DNA of 6,539 nucleotides from Actinomycetota bacterium. GTDB lineage: Bacteria > Actinomycetota > Actinomycetes > S36-B12. A program made the position numbers and the translations under genes. This document shows, piece by piece, positions 5,553 through 6,539 of this stretch. How positions within the stretch are numbered: the first letter of the stretch is position 1; every line of letters begins with the position of its first letter. The DNA lies in the NCBI GenBank assembly GCA_947499275.1, contig CANMNM010000080.1, positions 1 through 6,539 on the forward strand. Direction: 5' to 3'. The notes beneath the pieces were generated by a model. It worked only from the letters and a program-made list of their open reading frames with translations, was not told the DNA's origin and did no database searches.

Positions 5553-6539
5553 TAGAGCTTGGCACCCACAAAGTTGACGAGGTCAACGATTCGATTGCTG
5601 TATCCCCATTCATTGTCGTACCACCCGAGAACCTTCACCATGTTGCCATTCACGATTGTCAGGGAAGCATCGAAAATACATGACGATGGATCAGTCACAA
5701 TATCTGTTGAGACGATGGGATCCTCGGTGTACTGCAAAATCCCCTTCAGAGGACCCTCTGCAGCGGCCTTAACCACCGCATTGATTTCATCACGGGTCGC
5801 CATCTTTTTCAATTCAACCGTGAGATCGGTTGCTGAGCCAGTCGGGACGGGTACACGCATTGCGTATCCATCAAGCTTTCCTTTGAGATGTGGCATTACC
5901 AACCCGATTGCCTTGGCGGCACCAGTACTCGTAGGAATCATGTTCAGAGCAGCCGCACGAGCTCGGCGGAGGTCGCTGTGTGGGAAGTCCAGAATACTTT
6001 GATCATTTGTATAAGCATGAATCGTGGTCATCAGTCCACGCTCGATACCAAATGCATCGTCGATTGCTTTCGCCATCGGTGCCAAGCAATTTGTAGTGCA
6101 TGAAGCATTCGAAATGATGTCATCGGTTGCCGGATTGTACTTGTCTTCATTGACCCCCATCACGATCGTGATGTCCTCGCCCTTTGCAGGTGCAGAAATG
6201 ATTACCTTCTTGGCACCAGCCGCAATGTGCTTACGGGCCGACTCTGCATCCGTGAAGAACCCGGTGGACTCAACGACGATATCTGCTCCAATGTCACCCC
6301 ACGGAAGGCTTGCTGGATCCCGCTGCGCAAAAATAGGGATTCGAACGCCATTAACGACGATCGCGCCATCTTCAGCCACGACTGTTCCATTAAAACGGCC
6401 TAAAATACTGTCGTACTTAAGCAAATGTGCCAGAGTCTTAGTGTCGGTGAGGTCGTTGATCCCCACAATCTGAATATCAGCTCCACTTACTTCGATAGCA
6501 CGAAAGAAATTACGGCCGATTCGGCCAAAACCATTAATT
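5552..6539 (-). CDS. gap: Glyceraldehyde-3-phosphate dehydrogenase, start cut off by window edge
   Basis: Oxidises glyceraldehyde 3-phosphate to 1,3-bisphosphoglycerate with NAD+. The frame stays open to the window edge and reads INGFGRIGRNFFRAIE at its visible start, the Rossmann fingerprint. Only about six residues (of the MTxRVG kind) are missing; 328 of about 334 are present. An internal GTG at 6466 looks like a start but lies after this motif. SNASCTTNCLAP holds the catalytic Cys (codon 6098-6100); the partner His is in TTIHAYTN (codon 6017-6019). VGINDLTD supplies the Asp after the second strand that favours NAD+ over NADP+. DFPHSDLRRARAA keeps the Pro of NAD-type enzymes, with Phe where Bacillus has Leu. 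The C-terminal WYDNEWGYSNR is standard. Probably the first gene of the gap-pgk-tpiA operon; its promoter is outside the window. Confidence 0.97.
   Translation of the reverse strand, partial: INGFGRIGRNFFRAIEVSGADIQIVGINDLTDTKTLAHLLKYDSILGRFNGTVVAEDGAIVVNGVRIPIFAQRDPASLPWGDIGADIVVESTGFFTDAESARKHIAAGAKKVIISAPAKGEDITIVMGVNEDKYNPATDDIISNASCTTNCLAPMAKAIDDAFGIERGLMTTIHAYTNDQSILDFPHSDLRRARAAALNMIPTSTGAAKAIGLVMPHLKGKLDGYAMRVPVPTGSATDLTVELKKMATRDEINAVVKAAAEGPLKGILQYTEDPIVSTDIVTDPSSCIFDASLTIVNGNMVKVLGWYDNEWGYSNRIVDLVNFVGAKL

Noticed and set aside
6464..6466. GTG at 6466 as the start of gap.
   Set aside because: The frame continues upstream to the window edge through the conserved INGFGRIGR motif, so the true start lies outside the window.
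5559..6473. Two long open frames on the plus strand (147 and 149 codons) that together almost span gap.
   Set aside because: They are antisense to an intact, strongly conserved GAPDH frame, have no recognisable protein features, and arise from its codon bias.
1..6539. A novel defence, mobile or regulatory system hidden in the window.
   Set aside because: Every stretch is accounted for by eight recognised housekeeping genes and two 63-bp gaps. No repeats, RNA genes or unassigned coding sequence were found.

Overview
The window is a dense stretch of central carbon metabolism genes from an actinomycete (Actinomycetota). This rests on several points. OpcA lies between Zwf and Pgl. An RbpA-family RNA polymerase-binding protein, a family restricted to Actinobacteria, lies beside secG. 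The gene orders gap-pgk-tpiA-secG and zwf-opcA-pgl are both characteristic of that phylum. Base composition sampled by eye is roughly 50 % G+C, well below Streptomyces or Mycobacterium. With gaps of at most 63 bp and several overlapping genes, this suggests a compact-genome lineage, possibly a free-living aquatic actinobacterium. That last placement is inference.

Plus strand, left part (1-2873): the oxidative pentose phosphate module. It holds the 3' four fifths of zwf (glucose-6-phosphate dehydrogenase), then opcA (its assembly/activation factor), then pgl (6-phosphogluconolactonase). The three genes are joined by 4-bp ATGA and GTGA stop/start overlaps, so they almost certainly form one translationally coupled operon. 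Together they take glucose 6-phosphate to 6-phosphogluconate and make NADPH.

Minus strand, right part (2859-6539, read right to left): the lower glycolysis module. It holds gap (missing only about six N-terminal residues at the window edge), pgk, tpiA, secG (Sec translocon subunit) and an rbpA-family gene. gap/pgk overlap by one base (TAGTG), pgk/tpiA are 3 bp apart, and 63-bp gaps flank secG on each side. gap, pgk and tpiA carry out the triose phosphate part of glycolysis/gluconeogenesis; secG and rbpA are passengers with housekeeping roles in secretion and transcription.

The two modules converge tail to tail, and the last 15 bp of pgl and rbpA overlap. No stretch over 63 bp lacks a gene. 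I saw no RNA gene, mobile element, CRISPR array, prophage or long repeat. Every gene is recognisable and none shows a frameshift or lost catalytic residue. I found no previously undescribed system here; the points worth a second look concern gene overlaps, the RbpA paralogue type and short regulatory signals.
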